Of a stretch of 43,168 nucleotides of DNA, positions 33,282-41,227 are shown in pieces. The DNA lies in assembly GCA_934371135.1 (NCBI GenBank), contig CAKRNO010000013.1:1-43168 (forward strand), in the 5' to 3' direction. Position 1 is the first letter of the stretch; every line of letters starts with the position of its first letter. Origin of the DNA: an uncultured Eubacteriales bacterium (GTDB taxonomy: Bacteria; Bacillota; Clostridia; Oscillospirales; CAG-272). A model generated the notes under the pieces. It saw only the letters and a program-made list of their open reading frames with translations. It was not told the origin of the DNA and searched no databases. A program made the translations under genes and the position numbers.

Positions 33282-33358
33282 ATGGTCACAGACAGCGTGA
33301 GCGCTTTTGCGCTCCCCCGCGTTCTGCGCAGTGATCGTATCCCGCGCAGCGGGCGCCG

Positions 33359-34237
33359 TCAGTGGGCGAGCAGACCGGGGTTCCGCTTGAGTGCCCCCGG
33401 GGTGATGCCCTTCTGCCGTTTGAACGCCCGGTTGAAATTGACCGAGCTGTTGAACCCGCACCGCATCGCGACCTCCGTCATCGTCAGGTCCTCCCCCGAC
33501 GTGATCATCCTGACGCCCCGCTCCACCCGCTTCGCGGTGATGTAATCCCACAGGGAAAGCCCGTTGATCTCCCCGAACAGGTGCGAAAAATAGTTGGGGC
33601 TGTACCCCGCGACTGCCGCCAGCTCCGCGAGCCGCAGCTCTCCGTCCAGATGCGCGTCGATATAGCCGAACACCGAGAGCATATTGCGGTACGCCGACTG
33701 CTGGCTCACCGGCGTCTCTCCCTCGCCGTACCCGTGATGACGGAGCAGCTCAATGAGGGCGAGATCCAGCCGGGCGCGCACCGCCTCGGGAAAGTACGCC
33801 CCGCCGCCGAGGAGCTCCTCGCGGATCCCGCGCAGCGTCTCCCGGAGCACCCTCGCCGCCTCCGCGGGGATGCGGTTACGGAACTGCGGGGCGTGCGAAA
33901 AGCACAGACGGATGAACGGGTCATCCCCCCGCGTCTCGGTCAGATACCGCGGCTCAAAATGCAGGTTGGTCAGGGTCATCCCCCCGTCCGATACCCCGGT
34001 GACGCAGTGCACCTCATTTGAGGAAAATACGAAGACGTCGCCCGGACGCATGGGGTACACGTCGCCCGCCGTCCGATACACGCCCTCGCCACTGCCGACG
34101 ACGGCGATCTCAAAGCGCGTGTGCGAGTGCCGGGTGAAATCGCGCGCGCCGGGGGAGATCTGCACATCCCACATTTTTAAGAGCGATTTGCCGTCCGGCA
34201 GGAGGATCTCCCCCACCGTATGTGTGACGCTTCCCAT
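33359..34237 (-). CDS. AraC-family regulator with cupin sensor domain
   Basis: 292 residues. The N-terminal half is a cupin sensor (FTRHSHTRFEIAVVGSGEGV, then MRPGDVFVFSSNEVH). The C-terminal ~100 residues hold the paired AraC helix-turn-helix: LRLAELAAVAGYSPNYFSHL and FGEINGLSLWDYITAKRVER, then MTEVAMRCGFNSSVNFNRAF followed by KRQKGITPGALK. AraC-cupin proteins mostly sense sugars and activate carbohydrate genes. It is divergent from a GH13 amylase-type gene, with 135 bp between starts, so it is the likely regulator of that gene. The ribosome site is weak (GAGG 13 nt upstream). Confidence 0.93.
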   Translation of the reverse strand: MGSVTHTVGEILLPDGKSLLKMWDVQISPGARDFTRHSHTRFEIAVVGSGEGVYRTAGDVYPMRPGDVFVFSSNEVHCVTGVSDGGMTLTNLHFEPRYLTETRGDDPFIRLCFSHAPQFRNRIPAEAARVLRETLRGIREELLGGGAYFPEAVRARLDLALIELLRHHGYGEGETPVSQQSAYRNMLSVFGYIDAHLDGELRLAELAAVAGYSPNYFSHLFGEINGLSLWDYITAKRVERGVRMITSGEDLTMTEVAMRCGFNSSVNFNRAFKRQKGITPGALKRNPGLLAH

Positions 34238-34323
34238 ACAGGATATACCTCAAATCGTAATATAGTTTCTAAATAGCGTAATATATGTAGCGAAAATTTC
34301 ACGTTTCTATCGTATCATATTTT

Positions 34324-34352
34324 ATAGTATAGAGTTTTGCATACTTTGTCAA
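34324..34352 (-). promoter_or_regulatory. Promoter of AraC-type gene
   Basis: On the minus strand TTGACA (34352-34347) and TACTAT (34329-34324), spacer 17 bp. It overlaps the region where the divergent GH13 promoter must lie, so the two units are likely co-regulated. Confidence 0.6.
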
Positions 34353-34372
34353 GCTGAAGGGAGATACAGGCA

Positions 34373-35710
34373 ATGAGATTCACCGCTGTCTGCCCGCCGG
34401 AGTGGCTCGCCCGCTCGGCGGTCTACCAGATCAACCCGCGGACGTTCTCGCAGGAGGGGACCCTCCGGTCGATCCGGGAGGAGCTCCCGTCCCTCTCGGA
34501 GCTCGGGTTCCGCGTCATTTACCTCTGCCCCATCTTTGAGGAGGACGCATCGACCGACCGCGCCTACTGGAGCACGCGGCAGAAGGCATCCGGGACCGAT
34601 AACCCGAAGAACCCCTACCGCATCAACGACTACTACCGGATCGATGACGAATACGGCACGATGGACGACCTGCGCGGGCTGGTCACCGCCGCGCACGGCC
34701 TCGGCATGAAGGTGCTGCTCGACCTCGTGTATCTGCACATCGGACCGAACGCGCCGATCCTCCGGCGGCACCCCGATTTCGCGAAGCAGGACGCCGACGG
34801 CAATACCGTCTGCACCATGTGGAACTTCCCCTGCCTCGATTTTACCTCCGACGGTCTGCGCGAATATCTCTACTGCAATATGCTCTACTACCTCGGCGAG
34901 ATCGACGTGGACGGCTTCCGCTGTGACGTGGGAGACGGCGTCCCGATCGATTTCTGGGTTGAGGCGCGCCGCCGGATGCACCTCGTCAAGCCGGATGCGG
35001 TCCTCATCAACGAGGGGTGCAACTGGAGCTACCTCCTGCGCGGCTTCGACAGCGCCTATTGCTCCGCCTGGCACGATGTCCTGTACGGGATCCTCTCGGG
35101 TGAGCAGACCGTCCTCGACTTTATGGACCTGTTCGGGCGGCTGAAAGCCAAGGTGCCGGCAGGCGCCAAGCTGCTCTTTGACATGGACAACCACGATACC
35201 GTGACCGACTGGCCCGAGCGCATTGAGGTCATGGCGGGGCACGACGGCATGGAGATGATCCAGGTGATGAACTACCTGCTCGACTGCATCCCGATGGTCT
35301 ATTCCGGCAACGAGCTCGCCGACACGGCGCGCGTCAGTATGTTCGCGAACCGCTTCCACCCCGGCAGATACGAGGTCACCGACCGGCACCACACCGACGA
35401 GCCGGTGGCGCGGGAGCGCCGTCGGGAGCTCATGACGGCGCTCAACCGCCTGCGCCGCGAGAGCGACATCCTCTGCTACGGCGGCACCGAATTCCCCGCG
35501 CACACCGAGGAGAAGACGGTCTTCTCCTTTGCCCGTGTGCATGAGGGCGCGCGCCTGACCTTTGTCGGCAACATGAAGCGCGCAGCCGTCACGACCACCC
35601 CCGACCGGATGCCCCGGGGAGAGGTGCTGTTCTCGAACCATGCGGAGCCCCGAGCGGACGGCACGATCGCGCTCGGCGCCTACGGCTACATTGTGTTTTC
35701 CGAGAAATAA
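34373..35710 (+). CDS. Glycoside hydrolase family 13 (alpha-amylase-type) enzyme, cytoplasmic
   Basis: 445 residues, start supported by AGGGAG. There is no signal peptide, so it acts inside the cell. GH13 motifs are present: region I DLVYLHIGP (117-125, with L instead of the usual N before H122), region II DGFRCDVGD with nucleophile D185, acid/base E214 in LINEG, and region IV MDNHD with D275. The N-terminus SAVYQINPRTFSQEGTLRSI matches the trehalose-synthase/maltosidase/cyclomaltodextrinase-like branch. The C-terminal part is a short beta domain. It should cleave or transfer alpha-glucosidic bonds of imported sugars. The gene is alone and divergent from its probable AraC regulator. Confidence 0.92.
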   Translation: MRFTAVCPPEWLARSAVYQINPRTFSQEGTLRSIREELPSLSELGFRVIYLCPIFEEDASTDRAYWSTRQKASGTDNPKNPYRINDYYRIDDEYGTMDDLRGLVTAAHGLGMKVLLDLVYLHIGPNAPILRRHPDFAKQDADGNTVCTMWNFPCLDFTSDGLREYLYCNMLYYLGEIDVDGFRCDVGDGVPIDFWVEARRRMHLVKPDAVLINEGCNWSYLLRGFDSAYCSAWHDVLYGILSGEQTVLDFMDLFGRLKAKVPAGAKLLFDMDNHDTVTDWPERIEVMAGHDGMEMIQVMNYLLDCIPMVYSGNELADTARVSMFANRFHPGRYEVTDRHHTDEPVARERRRELMTALNRLRRESDILCYGGTEFPAHTEEKTVFSFARVHEGARLTFVGNMKRAAVTTTPDRMPRGEVLFSNHAEPRADGTIALGAYGYIVFSEK

Positions 35711-35761
35711 CCCCCACGGCACGGGCGGTTGCCGCGCCCCCCGGGATACCCGAAAAGACCC

Positions 35762-35846
35762 CCGCCCGGATCGGTACGTCTGCGATCCGGGCGGTTTTCC
35801 CCGTTCCCCGCAAGAAAGGCGGTCGCCCCCCGGCGACCGCCTTTCT
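35762..35846. terminator. Two terminators between GH13 and GNAT genes
   Basis: CCGCCCGGATCG/CGATCCGGGCGG (35762-35794) followed by TTTT ends the GH13 gene. AGAAAGGCGGTCGCC/GGCGACCGCCTTTCT (35813-35846) is a 15-bp stem that can end transcription from either side, including the convergent GNAT gene. 35847-35948 shows no gene. Confidence 0.75.
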
Positions 35847-35948
35847 CTGTTCTTTTGTCTGCCGTCCGGTTGCCGCTTCGCTGCCCGCGGGGCGGCTCCC
35901 CGGGCTTTGGCGCCGTCCGGCGGCGGGCAGACCCCCGTCACACCCCGG

Positions 35949-36401
35949 TCATGCCTCGGGCGCCGGATAGTGCTTACCCATCACCAAAAGGTTCTTGGCG
36001 GCATACATCCCGAACCCCGTATAAAAGCGCAGGTGGTGCTCGTCGTTCACGCTGACGAGCTCTGTATGCGCCGCGCCGTATCCGGTGGCGCGCCGCTCGA
36101 TCTCCCCGAGGAGCTGCCTGCCGTAGCCCCGGTTCTGATACTCTGCGAAAATGACGATCTCCTCGAGGTAATACGCCGTCAGGTCGTCGTATTCCTTGAA
36201 AAAACCGATGGCGAACCCGGTCGTGTGACCTTCGTCATCCTGCTGTATCAGGCAAAGCGCGTCCTCGATGGTCACCATCTGGTGGATCCTTTTGTACGCC
36301 TTCTCCGCTGTCCAGCAGCCGTCCTCGTGACGGTTGTAGTAGTCCATATACAGCCGGGCGATCCTCTCCGTGTCCGCCTCGGTCATCACGCTGTAGCGCA
36401 T
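35949..36401 (-). CDS. GNAT-family N-acetyltransferase
   Basis: 150 residues from the ATG at 36399-36401, with GGGAGGAG 9 nt upstream; the longer frame upstream would read through a terminator. The GNAT fold is recognisable: the strand YYLEEIVIFAEYQNRGYGRQ contains the acetyl-CoA pyrophosphate loop (QNRGYG), followed by LLGEIERRA and the late strand ELVSVNDEHHLRFYTGFGM. It transfers an acetyl group from acetyl-CoA to an amine substrate that cannot be named from sequence. Monocistronic. Confidence 0.92.
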   Translation of the reverse strand: MRYSVMTEADTERIARLYMDYYNRHEDGCWTAEKAYKRIHQMVTIEDALCLIQQDDEGHTTGFAIGFFKEYDDLTAYYLEEIVIFAEYQNRGYGRQLLGEIERRATGYGAAHTELVSVNDEHHLRFYTGFGMYAAKNLLVMGKHYPAPEA

Positions 36402-36500
36402 GGGTAAATCTCCTCCCAAAAGCCGTATGGCTCGTAGTGCTCTCACTATTTTAACACAAAAAGCGCACTCTGCAAAGGGGTGCGGCGAAACCCGCGGCAT

Positions 36501-36533
36501 AAAAACGCCCCCGGTCGATTTTCGACCGGGGGC
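36501..36533 (-). terminator. Terminator of dehydrogenase gene
   Basis: Stem GCCCCCGGTCGA/TCGACCGGGGGC (36507-36533, 3-nt loop), followed on the minus strand by GTTTTTATG. It lies about 60 nt after the stop codon. Confidence 0.8.
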
Positions 36534-36594
36534 AGGAGTGCACACGGGACAGGGTCCCCGCGTCAGCCGTCAGAACGGCACGGCGGGAGACAGT

Positions 36595-37620
36595 TCAGCA
36601 ATAGAACTCCATCGGGTAGGTCAGGTATTCGTTCGGGGCGAGCTGGTCGGCGGTGACGTAGCCGGCAGGAGCCGCGAGCAGGCTGGGCAGCCGGTTGACG
36701 ACCGTCGCGCAGGTGTGCTCCACCGTCGCGGGCTTGACAACATGGAATTCGGTGTCGGGCTCGCCGGTGATCTTCCAGTCGCACATATCGCCGTCATCGG
36801 GGCCGTAGACCTTACCGATGGTCTCCTCCTCGATGGTGATGCCCTGCATGGTCTCGATGGTCACCACGGCGGACATACCGATGCAACGACCCGCCTTGAT
36901 GGTCTTGCCGAGTGTCGAGGACTCGATGTCGTGGTCGATGATGCACGGGACGTGCTTCTGGGTGATGGACTTGATGGTCAGACCCAGCTTGTTGGCAAGG
37001 GCTTCGCTCGCGTTCCAGGCATAAGAGGGCTCGAAGGAATCGGGGTGAGCGATCTGCTGCTCGAATTCCTCCCGGGTGAGGTCACAGCCGTGCGCCTTGG
37101 CGAGCGCCAGACCGTATTCATCGACGTTGTAGCTGTAGGCGCCTTTGATCTTGGTGATTTTATGGCAGCCGCCGGCGACCAGCGCCACCATGTTGATCCA
37201 GAAGATGTCCTGCATACCGCTGCCGGTGATAGTGCAGCCGGTCTCCTTGGCGAGAGCGTCCAGACGGTTGATCTGCGCCGCCGAGGTCGTCCAGGGATAG
37301 ATGGCTTCCTCGCAGGTGGTGATGACGTTGATGCCGCGCTTCACGCACTTTTCCACATGGTCGTAAATGTCGCCGATGAAGCTGAACAGGGTCACGATGG
37401 CGACGTCAGCGTCGCACTCGTCCAGCACCTTGTCCGCGTCGTTGGAGATGATAACGCCCGTTTTCAGACCGAGACCGGCGAAGTCGCCGACATCCTGCCC
37501 GACCACGGCGGGGTTGACGTCAATAGCGCCCACGATCTGTGCGCCGTGCTCATGCAGATACCGGAGAATGTACTTGCTCATCTTACCGCAGCCGTACTGT
37601 ACCACTTTTATTTTTTCCAT
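36595..37620 (-). CDS. NAD(P)-dependent dehydrogenase, 2,4-diaminopentanoate dehydrogenase/DapB-like
   Basis: 341 residues from the ATG at 37618-37620, with AGGAGG 8 nt upstream. The N-terminus is a Rossmann fold (MEKIKVVQYGCGKMSKYILR, then IVGAIDVNPAVVGQDVGDFA) of the dihydrodipicolinate-reductase N-domain type. TTCEEAIYP, GSGMQDIFWINM and the C-terminal half agree in layout with 2,4-diaminopentanoate dehydrogenase-like proteins of amino-acid-fermenting Clostridia. The partner genes of ornithine fermentation are not in the window, so the substrate is open. Its promoter has a 19-bp spacer filled by an ACTCT-N11-AGAGT dyad matching the one upstream of the adjacent merR-type gene, so it is very likely under that regulator's control. 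Confidence 0.8.
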   Translation of the reverse strand: MEKIKVVQYGCGKMSKYILRYLHEHGAQIVGAIDVNPAVVGQDVGDFAGLGLKTGVIISNDADKVLDECDADVAIVTLFSFIGDIYDHVEKCVKRGINVITTCEEAIYPWTTSAAQINRLDALAKETGCTITGSGMQDIFWINMVALVAGGCHKITKIKGAYSYNVDEYGLALAKAHGCDLTREEFEQQIAHPDSFEPSYAWNASEALANKLGLTIKSITQKHVPCIIDHDIESSTLGKTIKAGRCIGMSAVVTIETMQGITIEEETIGKVYGPDDGDMCDWKITGEPDTEFHVVKPATVEHTCATVVNRLPSLLAAPAGYVTADQLAPNEYLTYPMEFYC

Positions 37621-37683
37621 GATCCATTCCTCCTGAAAACTGTATGTTACGGGTGAAGACAGGATGCCTCGCCCTTCTATTTT

Positions 37684-37714
37684 ATGATATACTCTCATGC
37701 AGGAGGAGAGTCAA
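37684..37714 (-). promoter_or_regulatory. MerR-type promoter with ACTCT-N11-AGAGT dyad
   Basis: On the minus strand TTGACT (37714-37709) and TATCAT (37689-37684) are 19 bp apart, and the spacer is filled by the dyad ACTCT-N11-AGAGT (37691-37711). This is the architecture activated by MerR proteins. The merR-type gene ends 18 bp upstream. Confidence 0.75.
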
Positions 37715-37731
37715 GACACTTCACAGAAAAA

Positions 37732-38586
37732 TCACAATTGCCCCTCGCCGAACGTCACCGGCACCTGGAGGCGCAGGAACATATTCCGGCGATTGCTGTC
37801 GAAGACGTTGAACTCGGTCAGCACCTCGCAGATATAGTCGCCGCTGATGTGCCACCCGTTGTCCCGGCAGGCGCCGAGGAGCCTGCCGGCGCACTGCACC
37901 TCGTCGTCGTAGCGGTCGAGGTAGATGCAGGCGTACATCCCGCTGTCCAGCACCGTCGCGTCGCGGAAATGCTCCACGTCGCGGTAGTCGAGAAAGACGA
38001 AGACGTCCTTGGCATCAAATCGCCCCGCGAGGAAGTGCTCTCTCGCGATGCTCGTGCCGGTTGCGTAGGAGTGGATGTGCGAAAAGCCGCGCTCCATCAG
38101 CGCCTGCCGGAGGCGCATGAGCTCCCGCTCATAAGCGTAGATGTCCGTATCATAAAAGTTGTCCCGGCACGGCAGCCCCCACAGATAGCGGCGGTCGATA
38201 TATTCGAGCGCAATGGTTCCCTTCACCGGGGATTTACGGTACCGTTCCACACTGGCGATCGCCCGCTCAACGGCGTTGTGGCGGGACTTCAGCTCCCGCA
38301 TCTGGCGGTGGAGCTGCTCGTTCTTGCGGATCAGGATTGTCTCAACCAGCGTGATGTCCTCTTTTTTCAGCACGTCGGCGATCTCCGTCAGGCTCATGCC
38401 CAGCTCTTTCATGTAGGCGATCATGTCCAGCCGCGCATTCTGCGCGATGTCATAGTAGCGGTAGCCGCTTCCCGGATCCCGGTACCGCGGGTGCAGCAGC
38501 CCGAGCTCGTCATACAGGCGCAGCGTAGCGACGGTCAGGTGGTTCATCTCCGCCATCTTCCCGATGGGCAGCAGTTCGTTTTGCAT
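37732..38586 (-). CDS. MerR-family regulator with effector-binding domain
   Basis: 284 residues. Residues 1-75 are a MerR DNA-binding domain (LPIGKMAEMNHLTVATLRLY, then DELGLLHPRYRDPGSGYRYY and MKELGMSLTEIADVLKKED). A long coiled coil follows (about 80-115, ILIRKNEQLHRQMRELKSRH). Residues about 125-284 look like a BmrR/GyrI-type ligand-binding domain with no obvious metal-binding cysteine cluster, so a small organic ligand is more likely than a metal. The start codon is preceded by GGGGG about 8 nt upstream. It likely represses itself (dyad at 38602-38622) and activates the downstream dehydrogenase gene (dyad at 37691-37711). Confidence 0.92.
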   Translation of the reverse strand: MQNELLPIGKMAEMNHLTVATLRLYDELGLLHPRYRDPGSGYRYYDIAQNARLDMIAYMKELGMSLTEIADVLKKEDITLVETILIRKNEQLHRQMRELKSRHNAVERAIASVERYRKSPVKGTIALEYIDRRYLWGLPCRDNFYDTDIYAYERELMRLRQALMERGFSHIHSYATGTSIAREHFLAGRFDAKDVFVFLDYRDVEHFRDATVLDSGMYACIYLDRYDDEVQCAGRLLGACRDNGWHISGDYICEVLTEFNVFDSNRRNMFLRLQVPVTFGEGQL

Positions 38587-38601
38587 CCTTTTACCCCCAA
38601 A

Positions 38602-38648
38602 ACTCTCATCTTATAATAGAGTTTAGCGGAGTAATCCCGTTTTGTCAA
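38602..38648 (-). promoter_or_regulatory. merR-type gene promoter with second ACTCT-N11-AGAGT dyad
   Basis: On the minus strand TTGACA (38648-38643) and TAAACT (38625-38620) are 17 bp apart. The dyad ACTCT-N11-AGAGT (38602-38622) overlaps the end of the -10 box and the transcription start, a position for autorepression. Confidence 0.65.
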
Positions 38649-38696
38649 GCCTCACAAAGGCACCCCCCAGAGACGCGCGCCCCCGGGCTCGGCTCC

Positions 38697-39247
38697 GCCG
38701 TGACGTGGCCAAAAAAATACGACCACCGCAAGGGTGGTCGGGCACTAGAATACTCGTCGGAGACGAGTATTTTTGCTCGCGCCGACTGTGAGCGAGCTCC
38801 CGTCGGCTTGCTCGCAAAATGCGAACCTAGAGCCGCGCAAGCGCGTCTCTGGGTTCGAAGCCGCAGTGACGTGGACAAAAAAACGCCACCCGCAAAGGGG
38901 TGGGTGAGCACTAGAATATTCGCTCCGCGAATATGCCCTGCCTTGCCGCCACCTCGCAAGCGGGTGTCGCTCCGCGGCGGGCATGCGAACCTAGCCGCGT
39001 GGCTACCGCACGCGACCGGGTTCGGATCCGCAGTGACGTGGACAAAAAAACGCCACCCGCAAAGGGGTGGTCGGGCACTAGAATACTCGTCGGAGACGAG
39101 TATTTTTGCTCGCGCCGACTGTGAGCGAGCTCCCGTCGGCTTGCTCGCAAAATGCGAACCTAGAGCCGCGCAAGCGCGTCTCTGGGTTCGAAGCCGCAGT
39201 GACGTGGACAAAAAAACGCCACCCGCAAAGGGGTGGCGTTTTTTTGG
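38697..39247 (-). repeat. Tandem array of 166-167 bp units derived from the tRNA-Gln 3' end
   Basis: The marker TGACGTGG recurs at 38701, 38867, 39034 and 39200, a period of 166, 167 and 166 bp. Unit one and unit three are nearly identical; the middle unit differs in all its hairpins. Read on the minus strand, each unit holds CTAGGTTCG (as in the tRNA T-arm), a ~73-nt hairpin insert, CTAGTGC (tRNA 3' end), a CCACCC/GGGTGG terminator hairpin and a T run, then a spacer containing TGCGG and TTCGAACC. In the real tRNA the two T-arm parts are only 4 nt apart. Long open frames on both strands here are translations of the repeat and are not genes. Confidence 0.85.
39209..39246 (-). terminator. tRNA-Gln terminator overlapping the CCA end
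   Basis: A 16-bp perfect stem (39209-39224 with 39231-39246). On the minus strand the 5' arm starts inside the encoded CCA and runs through seven A; the 3' arm ends in seven T. Confidence 0.85.
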
Positions 39248-39320
39248 CTGCGGCACTAGGATTCGAACCTAGGAAATGACGGAGTCAGAGTCCGTTGCCT
39301 TACCGCTTGGCGATGCCGCA
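39245..39320 (-). tRNA. tRNA-Gln (anticodon CUG)
   Basis: The cloverleaf on the minus strand has acceptor TGCGGCA pairing with TGCCGCA, anticodon stem ACGGA/TCCGT around the loop CTCTGAC (anticodon CTG) and T-arm CCTAGGTTCGAATCCTAG. Discriminator G is followed by an encoded CCA (39247-39245). Confidence 0.95.
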
Positions 39321-39339
39321 ATTTCTAAAAGCATGACAT

Positions 39340-39368
39340 ATCATAGCATAAGGGAATTTGTTTGTCAA
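39340..39368 (-). promoter_or_regulatory. Promoter of tRNA-Gln
   Basis: On the minus strand TTGACA (39368-39363) and TATGAT (39345-39340), spacer 17 bp, 20 bp before the tRNA. 39369-39575 is GC-rich and shows no gene. Confidence 0.8.
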
Positions 39369-39575
39369 GCACTTTTTCGCGTTTTTTCCTCCCGAGGGAA
39401 TATGAGGGGGCGGCACCCGCCCTCCCCTATCCCGCCCCTGCCCCGGAGGGGTTGCCGGGCGGGGGCACCTCCCGGCGGGGGTCGGCGCCCGGACGGGTGC
39501 CGACGGCAAGATCGTCGGAATGCCGGCGGCAGAGCCGCGGCACACAGGTGCCCCGGCCCCCGCGGGAGCACCGCG

Positions 39576-41042
39576 TCAGCTCCTCGCGCCCGTGCCCGGG
39601 CGGTCTTCCGGCGACCCCTTTTTCACCGTCACATCCTGCTTGCGCACGCGGAACAGCAGCCGGAGCATCGCCCTGCCGTTCCACGGGATGAGCGGGTAGA
39701 GATAGCTGAACGAGCCGTTGAGCGTGCGGTTGGTGACGATGAGCAGAGGAATGAGCAGGCAACCGATGATGAGCCCCGGGAGGTCGAACAGCGCTGTGAG
39801 CGTGAGCGTAATCAGCCGCAGGAACTTGACGGCATACGAGAGCTCATGGCTCTGCTGGGAAAAGCCCGCGATGGCAATGACCGCCATATAGAAAATGACG
39901 TCCGGCGAGAGCCATCCGATCGTGACCGCGAAGTCCCCGAGGATGAGCCCCCCGATGACCGAGAGCGAGTTGGAGAGCAGGTTCGGGGTGTTCATGCTCG
40001 CGAGCTTGAGCGCGTCGATTGCGAACTCAACGAGAAAGAGCTGGAGCAGAAGCGGGAAATCCCCCGGTCGGTCGGGCACGACGAACTGCCACGCCGCCGG
40101 GAGCAGATCCGCGTGGCGGACAAGGTAATACCAGAGGGGCGAAAGGATGAACGACAGCGAAAAGATGACGAACCGCAAAAGACGCAGGTACGTCCCCGTC
40201 ACAGGAGGGAAATAGAAATCGTCCGTCTCCTGCAGAAAGTCGAAAATGGCGGTCGGCAGAATCATGACCTGCGGCGACGTGTCGCAGAGGATGAGCACAC
40301 TGCCCTCCACGAGCTGCGCCGCGGCAACGTCCGGGCGCTCGGTCGAGCGGATCTTGGGGAAAGGATTGTACCAGCGCCGCGGGATCAGGCACTCCGCGAG
40401 GCTCTGGAACCCGAGCGTCAGCGACTTCGGGCGAATTTCGTCCAGCCGCCGCGACAGCTTTTCCACATAGTCCGCGTCCGCGACCCCATCCATATAGCAG
40501 AGCACGATGTCCGTCTTGGACGCTCCGCCGATGTTCTTGTAGCGCATGGTCAGGCGCGGGTCGCGCAGGCGGCGGCGGATGAGCGCGGTGTTGTATACCA
40601 ACGTCTCGACAAAGCCGTCCCGCGCGCCCTGCATGACGCGGTCGCTCTCCGGCTCCGCCGTCTCGCGCGCCGGGTAGGTGCGGGCGTCGAGCACGATCGC
40701 CTCCGCACCGAAAGCGGAGCCGAGCATGACGACGGCGCCGCTCATGACCGAGAGGATCGCCGTCTCGCACTCTGCCGTCGTGTCCACCTCCACATACGGC
40801 ACGCTCGCGTCGACGAACTGCTGCGCCGCGCCGTCGCCCCGCGGGAGCCCCCGGAGCCCCAGGAAAAACTGCATAAGTCGCTGCATGATGGCGTCCTTGA
40901 CGAAGCCGTCAATATAGTAGAGCGTCAGCTCGTCGTCGCCGATGAGGAGCCGGCGCTCGATGAGGTCAAAGCTGTCTTTTACGCGGAGGGCATCGTGCAG
41001 ATAAGCGCGGTTTTCCGCATAGTCAGATGAAAATTTCCGCAA
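39576..41042 (-). CDS. spoVAF: Stage V sporulation protein AF (GerA family)
   Basis: 488 residues when started at the TTG at 41040-41042, which has AAAAGGAG 7 nt upstream; the first ATG lies 18 codons earlier without a ribosome site and encodes a tail that is not family-like. The soluble N-terminal half begins KFSSDYAENRAYLHDALRVK, then SFDLIERRLLIGDDELTLYY and IDGFVKD, and contains MRYKNIGGASKTDIVLCYMD. The C-terminal half has about five to six membrane segments (FVIFSLSFILSPLWYYLV, FLVEFAIDALKLASMNTPN, LIIGCLLIPLLIV). These are features of GerA-type proteins, closest in pattern to SpoVAF, which sits in the spore inner membrane and modulates germination. The gene is alone here, away from a spoVA operon. 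It is the direct evidence that the organism can form spores. Confidence 0.9.
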   Translation of the reverse strand: MRKFSSDYAENRAYLHDALRVKDSFDLIERRLLIGDDELTLYYIDGFVKDAIMQRLMQFFLGLRGLPRGDGAAQQFVDASVPYVEVDTTAECETAILSVMSGAVVMLGSAFGAEAIVLDARTYPARETAEPESDRVMQGARDGFVETLVYNTALIRRRLRDPRLTMRYKNIGGASKTDIVLCYMDGVADADYVEKLSRRLDEIRPKSLTLGFQSLAECLIPRRWYNPFPKIRSTERPDVAAAQLVEGSVLILCDTSPQVMILPTAIFDFLQETDDFYFPPVTGTYLRLLRFVIFSLSFILSPLWYYLVRHADLLPAAWQFVVPDRPGDFPLLLQLFLVEFAIDALKLASMNTPNLLSNSLSVIGGLILGDFAVTIGWLSPDVIFYMAVIAIAGFSQQSHELSYAVKFLRLITLTLTALFDLPGLIIGCLLIPLLIVTNRTLNGSFSYLYPLIPWNGRAMLRLLFRVRKQDVTVKKGSPEDRPGTGARS

Positions 41043-41167
41043 AGCGTGTCTCCTTTTAGGCTCCGTTAAGGTTGCACCGTTACGGTAAAAGTACAAATCT
41101 TTTCGTCGATGAGTGTAACCGCCCCTGCCCCTTTTTATGCAAAACCTACGAAAAAGGGAAAAGGCGA

Positions 41168-41196
41168 TTGCTTTTTACACCCGGTTCATGTAAAAT
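41168..41196 (+). promoter_or_regulatory. Promoter of VTC-DUF4956 operon with palindrome
   Basis: TTGCTT (41168-41173) and TAAAAT (41191-41196), spacer 17 bp. The spacer is almost filled by a perfect inverted repeat TTTTACA-N9-TGTAAAA (41173-41195), an operator candidate. Confidence 0.6.
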
Positions 41197-41227
41197 ATAT
41201 GTATATTTTTTGGAGAGGAGACGACGG

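Noticed and set aside
38697..39247. CRISPR array
   Set aside because: The units are 166-167 bp, mostly repeated over their full length and full of hairpins; there are no short repeats with unique spacers and no cas genes.
38645..39272. Overlapping 190-203 codon open frames on both strands in the tRNA-Gln array
   Set aside because: They translate the 166-167 bp repeat through terminators and hairpins; the repeated peptide reflects DNA repetition and not a protein repeat.
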